DNA of 64,000 nt from Xenoacremonium recifei (taxonomy: Eukaryota; Ascomycota; Sordariomycetes; Hypocreales; Nectriaceae): positions 558,001 through 622,000 of the forward strand of contig WOFQ01000009.1 in NCBI GenBank assembly GCA_012184525.1. The letters run 5' to 3'. Under the pieces are notes generated by a model, which was not told the DNA's origin, searched no databases, and was given only the letters and a program-made list of their open reading frames with translations. A program made the translations under genes and the position numbers. This document shows positions 13,183 through 25,663 of this stretch, in pieces. Numbering within the stretch: position 1 is the first letter of the stretch; every line of letters starts with the position of its first letter.

Positions 13183-16100
13183 GGCCAAACCCCCAGATCA
13201 AAAACTTTGTGTAATAATGTTGTGTAAGAAACCGTTGATCAATGTGACTTCAGAATACCCGTTTTCCGGTGGCCAAAGTTATGGTGTTGAAGTCGGGTTG
13301 GCTAGGTATGAGGAAAACAAAATTGTAACATCCCAGTCCCCGTCTGGGCATTTGACTCCAGTCGTTTGTCGATCTTTGGAAATCAATTCGAGCTGATAGA
13401 AAATACTGGCTGGTCAGATTCGAATGCGCACAATAATCCTCAGGGCAAAGGCTTGAGTGTAACGTGGTCGTAGCTATGGGAAGGCCACCTGGTTTTTTGG
13501 TTGCTAGTCAGAAAGAAAGTCGTGATCGGGCAGCACTCTTTCCGACTCCGAGGCTGGAAATTGCGGAATAAGTATGGCGCGAGGATGTGGCGAAGCTCTT
13601 GAATCCCGTAAAGAACTGGCTGTTATACTTTGGCTGACCAAGGGGCGCAAGCACGGATGTGACTTCAGGCAGTCCAGCTGTTGGAGGTGAAGAGAGAAAC
13701 CGGACTGTCGAGGAACCGAGCGAGGATGAAGACACTATTCCTCTCTAGTCTCGAGAAGCGAGGTTTGATGAAGAAACAAAGGCGGCTGTGCCAGACGGGA
13801 TCTGGTCCGTTTTAATCGATCGAACTCGGCTCCAGATCGCTTCAAGGGTCCGGCCTTTTGACTTGGGATCAGACACCAGATAAGACCAAGACTTCAGGGA
13901 CTGCCCCGCCGTCGAGAATACGGTCTTCGACGACGGAGTGAATGATGAGCGGATGAAGGGCTTTCGAGAAGAATGGGCATAGGGCAAATGGAGGACGAAA
14001 AAACTCGGGACGAGGAGGTACTAAGAGATAGGATGAATCTGCCACGACGAACAAGCCACTTGAAGAGGGGCTATGGCCGGTTTGAAAGCGCATGAAAGAG
14101 AGACGGGTAGGGTTCGAAGACAGTAGTCGTTTGGGGACGGGTGTTTGAGGGTCGAGGGGGTGTGAGCCAAGTAGAGAAGCCCGTGGACGATGGACTTGTC
14201 GCCCACTGCCTCCATAGGTAGTGAACCCAGTAACCAGGGCACCTCCCGATACGTACTGGTAAGCCAGGACACCGATGACAAGCAAACCCACCTTTGAGAG
14301 ATTCCCCATCCGCCAGGTATGAAGTATAGATGGGGGCAGAGACCAAGGAGCAAGCTTGCACTGGGAAGCGGCATCGACACTGTGCCAAGTGAGGCTGGAT
14401 ACTGATCACACGCTCTTCATCACAGGCACACAGGTGGTATGGTATGCACAGGTACATATGAGGGCGTGCAAAACGAGGGGCTCGATGTTTGGATCAATGC
14501 TCCCCACAGCACACTTGGGCAGCAGTGGAGGAATGGCCCGACTGGCTCTCTCGACGGACGATGCTGGGTCATCCCTAGGATGCTGGCGTGATGAGTAACG
14601 GGGGTGTTGGACTGAGCGGACGACCCTACTTGCCGGCAGTTTTAGAGGGAACGGGACACCCCTGTCGCTCAAGCGTGGACGGGTCGTAGATCATGGCGTT
14701 GGGAAAGGCCCCCCGTCTGAACTGTGATCTCCACAAGGGAATTGTCCGAGCAGGGTCCAGGACTCCAGATGTTCGAGGGTGCTAACCTGAGTGGCAGCAC
14801 CAAGGCCGGGCGAAGCTAAGGGGGTGGACAGATGGGACTGTGCGTGCAAGGCCCTCCTCCGTTTGATGCTCCTGTCGAGAGAGGCACCATGGAGGCGCAG
14901 CAGATGTACCGAATCTGCAAGCTGATACCCGTCGCTAGACGTGAAACCTGCCCAGGAACTTGATCCGTTTGATGGGCTATCTGAGGGCTGGGGCGGCTGC
15001 TTAGTCCGGGCTTAGGATCGCGAGGGGGGCGTGAGAGTGTGGGAGCTTTGTGCATGGACGAAGCTGCAAAGGTGCAGCTCAGAAAGGGACGACATTTACC
15101 ACCAGTATTGCTACGCAACACGCCAGGGATCGACCCACAGAGAGTCCATGTGCTTGTCGACAGTTGGTCGGGAGATACCGAGGCGAGAGGATGGGGCCTA
15201 GCCATCAATCTTGAAAGCAGCGGACCATCTCAGATGCAAGAGCAGGCGGAGAGCTGCACAGCGAGCTCGGACAAGATGACCATGGAGGCCCGCCGTCACG
15301 GCCATCTGCTTGTTTGTATCGGTCGTGCAGTGCGTAAGGTAGCTGCCCGGAAACAGGCAGATAAACAAGCAGTGTGCCGGGACAAGGGCAGGTGTACGGA
15401 CCGTGGCCCGATGTGTACTGATTAGGGAGCGTGCAGTACAGAAGTGAGGCGACCAGACGTCCGCGAGGAGGAGCCCCGATGCTCGCCTCGCCGGCCCAGC
15501 GTCGTTGTACTTCCCCCTCGACCTACCTATCGTGAAGCCCGGTGTGGCACAACTGCCCAAGCTAGCTCTGGTGCTTGCGGTGTTCGTCAGTCCATGGGGC
15601 GTCGGGGTCCAGGGCAACGACTCCCAGAGATCTGTGGGACTGCAATGCGAAAAGTGGGAGAGGGCGAGCGAGACGTGGTAGGTAGGCATTGCTAGCAAGG
15701 TCCCATCTCTGGGGTAGAGAGAGAGACGTGTGCCTCACCAACCATGGAGCGGTTTCGCCCATCCTCCCCGTCGAGCAGGCGAATGAAGGATTGCGGGCTG
15801 CTGGTCTGTCAATTCTCTGAGGTGTCCTGGGCAGGCAAAGCCACTTGGCTCGCTAGTAGCAGGAGGGAAAAGCACGGTCGTCAGGGATACATGATGGCGT
15901 CGCAGACTTGGCCCGTAGCGGTTCCTATCTTTGGAGACGTCGACGATGAGGAGCCATGGAGTTGACGACGATGGCCGCTCGCGATTGGACTTCGGAGGGC
16001 GTCCAGAGGTCCGGCGGGGGCCCAACGCACGAAGTCCATGCCCCATGTTTCATGCGTGTGTGTGTTCCAGGCCAGGGGGATCGCTGTCAGACGGGGGACC

Positions 16101-19100
16101 GGTGGTGGGATGGAAGATTTCTGGTCGACAAAGCGGATCCAGCTAAGAGGCTGCGCAGGTTTCAGCCGGTCCAGGAGACAGGCGAGTCGTGGACGGACAG
16201 GAGGACCAGATTCATGCGTGCTTGCGCTGCCCTGCGCTGCCCTGCCTTGGCCCGGGTTCGGCGAGATATGCGTTGGTGATGGCGACGACGATGAGTAAGA
16301 GGACGTGGTCGTCGACGTTGCTTCTGGCGAGGGCCTCGGGCCTCCACTAGAGGCTCGATATCACGCGAAGCGTCGTCCAAAGCAGGCTAAAGTCGTCAGT
16401 TTTTCCCTGCCCGAGACATCCAACTGCACCGGGTAAAGCGTCCGCGATGGGGGAATGGCGCCGTCCAGGTCGGTTCCTGCAGGCGAAGTCACGTCAGGGC
16501 GGAGGAGGGGGATGATAATGGATGGAGGCGAGATGGAAGAGAGGAGAGTTTCTCGGCGGACTCTCTAACTCAGCCGCCTATCGTCGAAGATGCCCTGTAA
16601 GGCGCTGGAAGGCAAGAGGCTACAGCGAGTGAGGAGCACCTGCCCTGGCTGCTGGTGGGGTGCCGAGCTCCAGCAACTAAGGCAAGAACTTCTCCCACCA
16701 ACGACGAGACGTCTCATCAGAAACATCTTCCAGCATCAGCCACCGCCCACGAGTATCAGCTAGCAACCCACTGCCAGCCCTGTGACCGGCTCCCCGAAAT
16801 CGAATAGATTAGCAGCCGGGCCAAACGCGGGCCGAATGAAACCGCGGCGGCCTCTCTGAACTCTGACACACGCACCAACTCAAAGGAGATCCCGGCGTCA
16901 ATACAGACGGTTTCAGCTCCAGACTAGAAAGAATTCCAAATTCTCAAGGTAATTCTTCTGTTCTCATTACTGTACAGGATGACATTGGCACATACCAGTC
17001 ACTGCTCAGTATCCATCCATATTACTTGTCCTGCGGGCTCAACTATGGCCCAGCAGGGGTGGTTGGAGAATCACATCCCTATCTGGCCCTTCCGCGCAGC
17101 CAAGGTCACATCGATCGTCCTGCGTACAGAATGCTACCTTTCCGCGCACTTCTGCACATGAACTCGGCATGGTCAGCAAGCATCACGAAGCACGAGCACC
17201 AACAACCGGCAAGGATCAGGAGAAACAGGAATAGGTCATAGGCCAGCACAGCAGTCCCGCCCTCCGCTCCACTGCGTTGTTGAGAGTCCGTTCCCCCATC
17301 CCTCTGCTCTATCTAAGGCAAACGAGCATGTCGGCAAACAGGTCGAGATCCCAGCTCCAGCCATTGTCAGTAACCAGACCACATCTGGGAGCTAGGCCGA
17401 TCAGATGGGGCCAGAAGTGCAGCAGGTACATAAAACTGTGTGCTGATGATGACCCAACAGGCGACCGGGGCCCTTGATCATGGACGGACTATTACAATGC
17501 AACAGCGAATGTATGGCTGGATCCAGCCATCATCAGATCCTGCTTCTCCAGGCCTGGGAAGCACAGAGCCAGGGCAGGCTCCGCCAATTCTTCGCATCAG
17601 ATCGGAGATCCTTCAATCTCCCATCCCACCTTCTCTGTTTTTAGAAACGACACATCTGTTGGGACCTAAACGCAAGCCTCATCCCGTGTGCCCATTCATG
17701 GAGGCACGGTGGTGGGCCACCAACTTCGCGAGGCCAATCGAGCCTAGAGATCTGAGCAAGCTGAGAGCCCTTCCGGCTTTGCCTCTACCTTAGTTTCCCC
17801 GGTTTGCAATATATGAGTTGCCAGCGATTGGACGGATCTAACTTTCCCAGCAGATTGTTCCGGTCTCACCTGGAAGTTCGAGCCACTCTTCGTCCGAGAC
17901 TCGACATCCAGCTCCGACTCCATGCAATTCGAATAACGCCCATGATTAGCGATAATCTCGCGGACAGTCAAGACACCGTTTCAGGTTCGACGCGCAAGAG
18001 CACGGCCGAACGACCAATGAGCAAAGGGGCAGGAGACATCGATTGTGTCCGCCCGGACCTCGAAGTCGAGGAGTTAGAGCCGAATCAAATCACAAGTACG
18101 GAGTACGTACGACTCGAAATGAACCACATGAACAGAGAAGGCACAAAGTTAGTGCACATTTGCAAGCTTCCAGGTCAATTCTGGCTTTCATGCAATGGGC
18201 ATTCTAGTCTCCCATCTGTCGATAGGCCCCCTTTCGACGTGATGGACTTGCAATACGGCCCCGAATTCGTCATTCACCTTGGATCGTAACACAAACGATA
18301 TCTCTGCAGTCAGGCGGCAACGAAGCTGGCCTCGTATTCCCTAGTCATGCATGTTTGTTTATTCCTTCGTCGCTTCCTTAAATCCCTCTCCTCAACAGCA
18401 GATGGTTCGTCGAGGTTGATCGGCCCTAAATTACTGGTGGCTGAGCTACTGCACGCCAGCAGCGTCGTTGAGTCTTCCTGCATATGACCCTCAGCCCGAC
18501 GCCCCGGGTGCCAGCCGTGTGTGGATGGAGGTAATCTCACTTTGCTGTAAGCTGATAGCCACTGGCTGACCAGTGTCGCTGGTTGGGCTGAGGAGCTGAA
18601 TCGCGGCCTGCATGAGGCTGGCCTGAGGCAAGCCATTTCAAGATATGATCATCAGTCTCTTCTGCAAAGTGGTGGTCTAGAAGGCCTTGGTACTCCATAA
18701 TAGAGGTAACCAGATAGGTTTGTCGTCGCGACGAGTTCTATCCCTTACATGATTGGGGCTGCTCCGAGAAGTTGGAGCCGATGCAGGGGATACACAGATC
18801 GCCTTGCATCATCACACCGACTTATGGGATACTCATGATGTGATTGAATGTCCTGGAACCCTGACGACAGTTCCAGGCAAGTAGAGTCAGATCCCTTGCG
18901 TCGAGAGTGTCCCTTGAGTGAGAAGTTGGACAGTGGCTCAGAGAATGCACCTCATGCAGAGCATCACACATTGTCTTAGAATTGGTAAGATCTACTACAC
19001 CATTTGCATCCTCCCGAGAAGCGAAGCAAATCTGACAAGGCTTTCCCGAGAATTGCATTTGGCACTTGTCAGACCGTGTACAGGAGATGTCATGTTTCTC

Positions 19101-20517
19101 CCGTTTCTCGCCGACAGACTTGCCACGGCTTTTCCGAGACGATACCCAGCGTGTTCTCTAATGTTGTGACATTCGGAATGTGCGATTCCACTGACAGCAT
19201 GCAGGATCTATCACCAACGCTCCATGGCTTATCTGCGTGTGGTGTGCCTATCCTCATAGCACTCCTTGCTGGCTCCTCAGGTCAGCCTTCGGTTGGGGCT
19301 CCAAGACATCAATCGCGCATTCGATATCTCGAACCGTACCTCAGCTTTCCCTTTCTTTCCGCAGGATGCTGAGAATAATATGATCCTTATTCGATTACTA
19401 GCGCTAGACCGAGAAGACAGCAGCTAGTTGCTTGAGTGCTGAACAGCATGAGAATAGAGTCGCTGGGCCTGCCGTTATGAACGCCCGAACCAAATCCTCT
19501 GTTCATGAGTCTTGCCCAGTCATGACCCAACAATGCATGGCTCGAGTATTCACATACATACAGGCATGATGCCTTTTTAACTTGGACATTGATACACACA
19601 GGCGGCGATGCAACAATCCCAAGCATCACCAGCCTTCAGGGTATTCAGTCACACAATTATCCAACCAAACAGACAGACCCTCCTCGCACAGCATCCCTCC
19701 CCCAACCTCGCCGTCACACCTCCTCCCACGCAGGAAATTCTCCGACCGGCGCTGCCACGTCACCGTCGCACCCGTCGCGGATACGCACAGCTCGGAGAAT
19801 ATCCAACCGTCGGGCGATTGCAGCTCGGAAGGCGATCGAGCGGGACAAGACTACCTAACGGGGCGAAAGGGGCACGCTGTGATACTCTACTTCATCCCAC
19901 GCACTCTGTGATACCTGTGCTCTCGTGCGCGGGATGCACTGGATGGGAAGATGTGCCGCTGTGTGCTGTCGCAAGCCTCGTAAAGGCGCTGGGTAGGGCG
20001 ATGGCGGGTGACACGCGCAGACGAATTCGACACCGAGAGAGGCTGCCCGACTGCAAGAGGCCCATTTGTAAGATGCTACCCAACAAAAAGGTACGGAAGA
20101 GAAGTAAGTTTGCCTTGCCCTTGGGTGCCTTGCGTAATGTTTGTCTCCCATCATAGCAGTCATGTTCGGGTGTCAAGTATCCTCGGCTGCAAAACTTGGA
20201 GTTAAGTGATGGCGTCGACAAGGAGCCTTGACGTCAGCGTGTGCCATTGCTTTAGTCTATCACAGGCTTTACCATTACAGACAGCCATACATCGTACCTC
20301 ACCAGTCAAACGTAGTTCTCACCATCTGTTGTATTTATGTAGGCAAAGGTCGCCAGCTTGAAGTAGTCAGCTGAATCCGCTCAGTTGTCATGACCTATTC
20401 TAACCCATCCACAAGAAACATGCTGAGCAACACCAATGTATGGAATTAGAGGCCTCATGGAGTAATCTAAACGAGGAATACATACATGCAAAAAGATTGC
20501 TCAAGAGGCAAAAAGTG
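13183..20517. other. 7.3 kb region with no supported gene
   Basis: Many short open frames on both strands overlap here, but none has recognisable domains, consistent third-position bias or convincing intron partners. It lies upstream of the minus-strand gene starting at 13182. It could be an extended regulatory region, noncoding transcription units, or diverged sequence. I see no transposase, reverse transcriptase or long terminal repeat. Confidence 0.5.
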
Positions 20518-20591
20518 TGGTTCCGCCCGGGCTCGAACCGGGGACCTTCTCGGTGTGAGCGAGATGCCATAACCAACTAGACCACGAAACC
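20518..20591 (-). tRNA. tRNA-Val (CAC)
   Basis: Reading the minus strand from 20591, a full cloverleaf can be drawn: 7 bp acceptor stem (GGTTTCG with CGGAACC), D arm with AGTTGGTTA, anticodon stem TCTCG/CGAGA around loop CTCACAC with anticodon CAC, and T arm with GGTTCGAGCC. Discriminator base is A, no CCA encoded and no intron. A T5 run just 3' of the gene (minus strand, about 20511-20515) is a good RNA polymerase III terminator. Confidence 0.95.
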
Positions 20592-20901
20592 AGTCGTTGA
20601 GGCGTGCGGATGACTCATGTCTGGGTCTGGCAGCAAGATACCTAAGAACTCTGTCCGTAAATTGCGAACCTCATTTTGATACCCTCATGACTGACCTCGC
20701 AACATATTTGTGTTAGAGAGATTTCATGGAGTTGCATGGCTCTTTTTTGCTTTTTAGGTTTGCCAGAACCAAATAATACATAAACTTAAACTGCAAGTCT
20801 AAGAAAATCACTGCAATACGACCTTGTCGACGGTCATGACAAGCCAGACAACTCCATAAATACATACACAGACCCCAAGATCTCTGGTCTTCATTCTCGC
20901 T
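20592..20901. other. Spacer between the tRNA and the next gene's 3' end
   Basis: About 300 bp between the tRNA 5' end and the stop codon of the minus-strand gene at 20902. AT-richer than its surroundings; nothing else seen. Confidence 0.6.
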
Positions 20902-21958
20902 TCAAACCACACTCCAATCGCACGCAACCGTCCAAACCTCCCCCTCCAACACCACATCCCACACCGGCTGCCCAACCTCCACCACACACCCAACACCCAC
21001 CACCGCCCTCCTCCCCAACCCCGTCAAAACACCCTCCCCCGCCAACATAAACCGTCTCACCTCCTCTCCAACCCGCCCCCTCACGAGCTGCATGCGCCGC
21101 CCTGGCCGCACCTCCTCGACGCTTAGTTCCAGCGCAGGGGCACCGCGCTCCCAGCCTTGCACGTCGGAGAGTCGGCTTTGTAAGGTGGCGGCGAGGCCGT
21201 TGGGGGTGTAGCGTGCGCCGCGGCGCTGCGGCGAGAAGGCCGCGGGGAGGAGGCCTTCGGGGAAGGAGTCGGTGCCGGTGGGTTTGAAGCGAGGGGCTGG
21301 GCGGAAGGTTGGTTGTTGGGCGGTGGTGGTTTTGCGGTCGTCGTCGTCGGAGACTTCGCTGTCGTGAGGGCTTCCTGGCGAGAAACCTGGCGGGGTGCGG
21401 TCTTGAGGCTCGGCTTCTGATGTTGCCTCGGGGTCGGCTTCATGAGGAGGGCTGGGCTCATGGACGGGGGATATAGATATCCTGCGGCGCTTGGGTTCTC
21501 TCTCTTGAACAGGTGAGCCATCCCAAGTAGCAGGAGGCTGAACCGAGACCTCCTCCAAAGCCTCCTTCGCATCAGAGTCATCCCCCTCCAGCAAATCATC
21601 ATGACTCTCAGATAGCACGGCGCCTTCGTCAGACTCAGTCTCGATAGAATCGTTCGGCAGCCCCCGACCAAGTCGACCAACCGCGCCCTCTTCCTCACTC
21701 TCAGCCTCTACCTCGCTCTCCTCCACGAAATCTTCTACGTCTTCCACATCCTCAACGGCCCTCTCGTTTCGCCATCTGGCTGAGGACGGACCAAAGCGCG
21801 GCGTCGACTGGAACTGCGGGGTCGCTGAGGGCGTCTGTGACGACGGCGTCCCGCGTTTAAGCAGAAGAAACCGCCGCGGCGTCAATGTCTGGAAGCTGTT
21901 AGAAGAGACGCACCTCGAAGGACAAGCTCAGATTGCTCACGTTAGGCGGGGGGCTCAT
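20902..21958 (-). CDS. Acidic fungal protein of unknown function with compact C-terminal domain
   Basis: Two exons, 21958-21941 and 21888-20902, giving 334 residues. The first exon is 18 bp (MSPPPN) and joins through a 52 bp intron (GTGAGC donor, CTAAC branch, CCAG acceptor) to TLTPRRFLLLKRGTPSSQTP. The N-terminal and middle regions are disordered and very acidic, with an EDVEDVEDFVEE tract, SP/TP pairs and a basic KRRR stretch that could be a nuclear signal. The last 100 residues (from RYTPNGLAATLQSRL) look folded and beta-rich. I do not recognise the family. Nuclear location is inference from composition. The open frame alone would suggest a non-ATG start, which is why the small first exon was sought. 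Confidence 0.7.
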
Positions 21959-22830
21959 GGCTTAGCTTTCACGCATGGCGTTCACGGCGAGGTCATCCCG
22001 GTGAGGCTCGAGGCTTGCTGCAGCTGCGGGCAGTGCGTTGGATTCCTTTCATCACTGCATGGAAGACTATGGTCTCTGAATTAATAAACGGCGCAAAATA
22101 AATAAAGAGTATGACATTGCGAAGGTGAAGACGTGTCGTTCACTAACCATGACGAGTGCTCGATGAGATGGCCCGGCAGAATTAAGGCGGTGAGCCATTT
22201 GGGACCTCTGTGGCCTCTTCGCCCAAACACAGCCAAACATTCACAACACAAAACGAAGCCCCGAATCATTGACATATCTTCAATAACATTAAGTTTCGTT
22301 CACTAGAGAGAAGAGAAGAATTTTCAAATCCCGTCTTGACGTCCTTTTATACAAAAAAATTTCCCCAGATCAATGATAAAAAAGTGGTCTAAACCAAAGG
22401 GGCGGGATCCCTGTGCCTCCTTTCTTTCCTCCTCCCCCTCCTGTATGCGACAAACGGAAAAGCCTCCGGAAAAATCCTTACAACAAAAACGCCTGGCTGT
22501 GCATCTCGTGTCTGTCCCTTCCTCGTGCTTGCATGCATGCGCCGTGATGAAACCTCTTCCGCAATCATAGTACATTTGTTCCCCTGGGAGAATAGAAGCG
22601 CCGGCTCGAAATTTTTCGCGGCAGCAGCCGAGACTGTCTGCGAGATCCGACACGGGCGGCAGGATCGCGGGACGTCGGGGCGAAACGATGTGAGTAAAAC
22701 GGGTATATTCGAAAGAAACCAGTCAGACTCTGGTTGGAGGAACGAAGCGAAGGCCGTGCTCGAGACTGTTGTTGCCGTTGCTCGAGTCACGGGAAGCAGT
22801 AAGTGACTGAACCAGCTGCCCCGACGGGTC
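21959..22830. other. Intergenic, promoter of the 20.9-22.0 kb gene
   Basis: Between the start of one minus-strand gene and the stop of the next (22831). Short open frames only. Part of 22330-22830 is likely the 3' untranslated region of the DUF3405 gene. Confidence 0.55.
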
Positions 22831-25350
22831 TTAGCCGTATGCGAGCTCAAAGGTCGTCTTGTGGCTGTCCTTGGTCGGCTTCGAGTCCTTGACCTGGTGC
22901 AGCATCACCGGGGGCAAGCAAGGACGTCCATGCTTCTGCTCCCAGCTCTTGCCGCCGACGCCAGTGTCGGGCCAGCCCATCCAGTTGTTGAACAGGCGAT
23001 TCGGGGGCTCGGCTCGGTAGTACCATGTGCTTCCTTGATATCTTCGTTCTCGGCCCCAACCCATGGGGCTGCCGCGGCCACCGCACTCTCCATTCTCGCC
23101 AGGGTTGAACCACTTGTTTAGGAACTTTCCGTCCCAGTTCCGATCCATGAAGATGGGATGAGGAGCATAGACGGCCTTGAAACCATGCAGAAGCGCAACC
23201 GTTTGGGGAGTCATCTCGGAAGCGACGTGGTTACCGCGTAGGTTCTCGACATGCATAATATCCAAAAGTCGCTTCGAGATTCGAGATTGGGTAACAATCG
23301 TGGTCCGACGCGGAAGATCCTTAGACTTGTGCGTCGAATCCTTGTAACCCCAAATGTGGTTTGCAATGACCCAGTTGCTATCGATCGGGTTGAAGATGGG
23401 ACCAACGGTGATAACATCGGCCTCTTCGCCAACACCCCACTCATAATCGTCCTCGCCAGGGCTCTTGACTGGAGGCTTGGGACCAACGGCGTGGATGAAA
23501 GGCAAGTCAGGCGGGCCCCAGACAGTGTCGTTACCATAGCGGCGTTCGATGTCCTGGCGGAAGGCAGTGTCGTAGGCACCGTGGTATTCGGGGATGTACC
23601 ATCGTTCGTTTCGTTCCCACAGACCCTTGCGGGGCTGCTTCTTTGCGAAGGATTCGAGCTTGTTCAGGAGGTCGTAATGGTGGCCGGTAAAGCGGAAGTC
23701 CATCTCCCAATTCCAAATGAAGTCGAATTGGGGATGATCGTGGCTGAACTTCTGGACAGAAAGCCATTGGGCAGTGTGCACAGTTCGCTCGTTCTCATCC
23801 TTCATCTCGGTATAGATGTTCCAGACGATCTCGTCATTCCAAAGCACAGTCATGCCCTGGAACTCGGAGGGAATGTTCTCAGAGAGAACATATTGATAAG
23901 TCTCAGGGTCATCGAAGATACGGAGAGAGCTGTCCTTGACCTGGACTAGCAAAAAGACCTCGTACTCGCCACCGGACTTGAGGGACAACTCGCTAACAAG
24001 AGCGCGGATGGTTTGCTTATCGTTATCAGTGTAGTTCTTTCCCGTGTACGATCGCAGGAGGATAGCGGTTCGTGATTGAGGTTTGTACGTCATGCTCTTG
24101 TCGTTGCTGCTACTGTCTGTGTCCTCAGCAGAGTCATCGTCATCGTCATAAAAGGTCTTGGCCAGGTCTCCTCGGCTGATCGTGACATCCTCGGCTCTCT
24201 TGCTCGATTTGGAGGAAGAGGAAGAGGACGAAGACGAAGAAGACGATTTCGAATCCTTGTCTTTGGAAGAGGATGAGGATGACGACGAAGACGAGCTCTT
24301 AGACTTGGACTTCTCCAGCAGCTCAGGGTAGACCTCAAGGTACTGGTTCTTGCGGCTCTTGTTCATGTCGTATCGCTTGGCGTTCTTGTGGACACATCGA
24401 CGCTGGAGGTCGCCCCAGTTGACATTGTCCCAATCGATGGGCTCAGTCTCACCGCCGGTCTTCTTGTTCTGTTCGGTGAGGCCATATGGGCCAAGGCGCG
24501 TCTCTCGCTCCCAGCAGAGGTTGCCGTCCATGCCAAGAATATCATAACCGCCAAATCGGGGCGCAGGCCAGTCATGAGGTCGGCCCTTGAAGACCAGGAG
24601 ATCCTCAATGAACTCGCCTGTCGCACCCTTGCACGGGACATAGGGCGCATTTCCGTCGGCCTTCCACTGGTCGCTGTTGTAGTCGGGGTAAGGGTTGAAG
24701 CGGACAGGGCGGTCGGAGCTAAAGTCGACATCGGCCTCGGGGTCTTCCCGCAGATAGGCGCGATGTTCTTCCGATCGATCCTCCTTGTGCTCTAGGGTCG
24801 AGAGTGTGTTGCCATAGATGAGCTTGGAGGTGGAGAGCCTGAAAGAAGCGTTAGCAATTTTGAGTTCTGGTGGCTGAGCGTTGAAAGATGGAGGAGCGTC
24901 GGAAACTCACTTCTCGGTGACCCTGTAAGCGTGTCTCCATTCCTTTCGCATGTCTTTCTCGCGCTGGAGCTTGCTAAGATCTCCAGGATCGCGGTGCTTG
25001 CCATCCGTCTCGTAGCCGAGCTCAACATCCTTGGGATCCTCCTTATCAGTCGGGTCCTTCCAGTCCTTGATCTCGTCGGCGGTCATCTCCCATTCGGGCT
25101 TCTTCTTGGTCGTCTTCTCGGGAATTTTGAATTCGTCGTCATTGTAGTCATCGGAATCGTCACCGTCCAGTGTTACCTCGCCAGACCCGAAGGTCGAGTC
25201 GTGGAGATAAGGCACAACCTGTAGCTGCGCGGGAGGGCCGTGGAACACCAGGTAGTAAGCGGTGCAGAGGGCCAAGCCAAGCAGCAGCAGCGTCTTGGGT
25301 CGCGGCCTGCCCAACATGCGGGTGGCCGCGCCGGCGAACATGATGCCCAT
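22831..25350 (-). CDS. DUF3405 family type II membrane protein with polyserine linker
   Basis: Two exons, 25350-24911 and 24838-22831, giving 815 residues; the 72 bp intron (GTGAGT donor, GCTAAC branch, TTCAG acceptor) joins in phase. The start ATG at 25350 is chosen because it places a single signal-anchor segment at residues 19-37 (KTLLLLGLALCTAYYLVFHG) behind a basic N-terminus. An acidic, Lys-rich stalk follows. At about 324-360 are two runs of consecutive serines split by KDKDSK. The DUF3405 region starts near 400 (SRTAILLRSYTGK) and contains FIWNWEMDFRFTGHHYDLL and WGPPDLPFIHAVGPKPP, typical of this fungal family, which looks like a lumenal or wall-related glycosyltransferase-type enzyme (function unproven). 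Probably Golgi or ER, catalytic part lumenal. Confidence 0.88.
24186..24305 (-). repeat. Polyserine-coding low-complexity tract
   Basis: Within the DUF3405 gene, two runs of about a dozen serine codons (mixed TCG, TCC, TCT and TCA) separated by a short Lys/Asp spacer. Codons vary within the runs, which argues that serine itself is selected rather than a recently expanded triplet repeat. Confidence 0.8.
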
Positions 25351-25643
25351 GATGTCTAGGCGTCGTCGGGTTGATCCTGCAATGGGGCAATGGCGAATCG
25401 CTGAACTCGGGGTCGATTCAGCGTCACCGTCTGCGATGGAGGAAGCCGGGTAATGATGAATGGTCGGGGTCCGATCACAGGAGCATGTTGCGGGCAATGC
25501 AGAAAGTCGAGGCGGTGCAACAGGCGGTATTCGTCAGCGAGGCGCGTTTCGGCGACGCTCGTGGATGTAGGAGGCGCAGATGCAGGAGGACAGCCGAGAC
25601 GGCGAGACGAGGATGTCTCTGTCAATCAGCAGATAAGCCAGGC

Positions 25644-25663
25644 GTGTCGTGTCGTGTCGTGTC
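25644..25663. repeat. GTGTC pentanucleotide repeat, 4 copies
   Basis: Four copies of GTGTC then a degenerate GAGTC, about 300 bp upstream of the DUF3405 start codon. Confidence 0.8.

Noticed and set aside
17804..18289. 161-codon plus-strand frame
   Set aside because: Begins at a non-ATG codon and shows no motif or splice partner.
19608..20156. 182-codon plus-strand frame near the tRNA
   Set aside because: ATG start but Arg/Pro/His-rich content with no family resemblance; competing open frames on both strands.
23251..23949. 232-codon frame antisense to the DUF3405 gene
   Set aside because: Shadow of a real coding frame; no family match.
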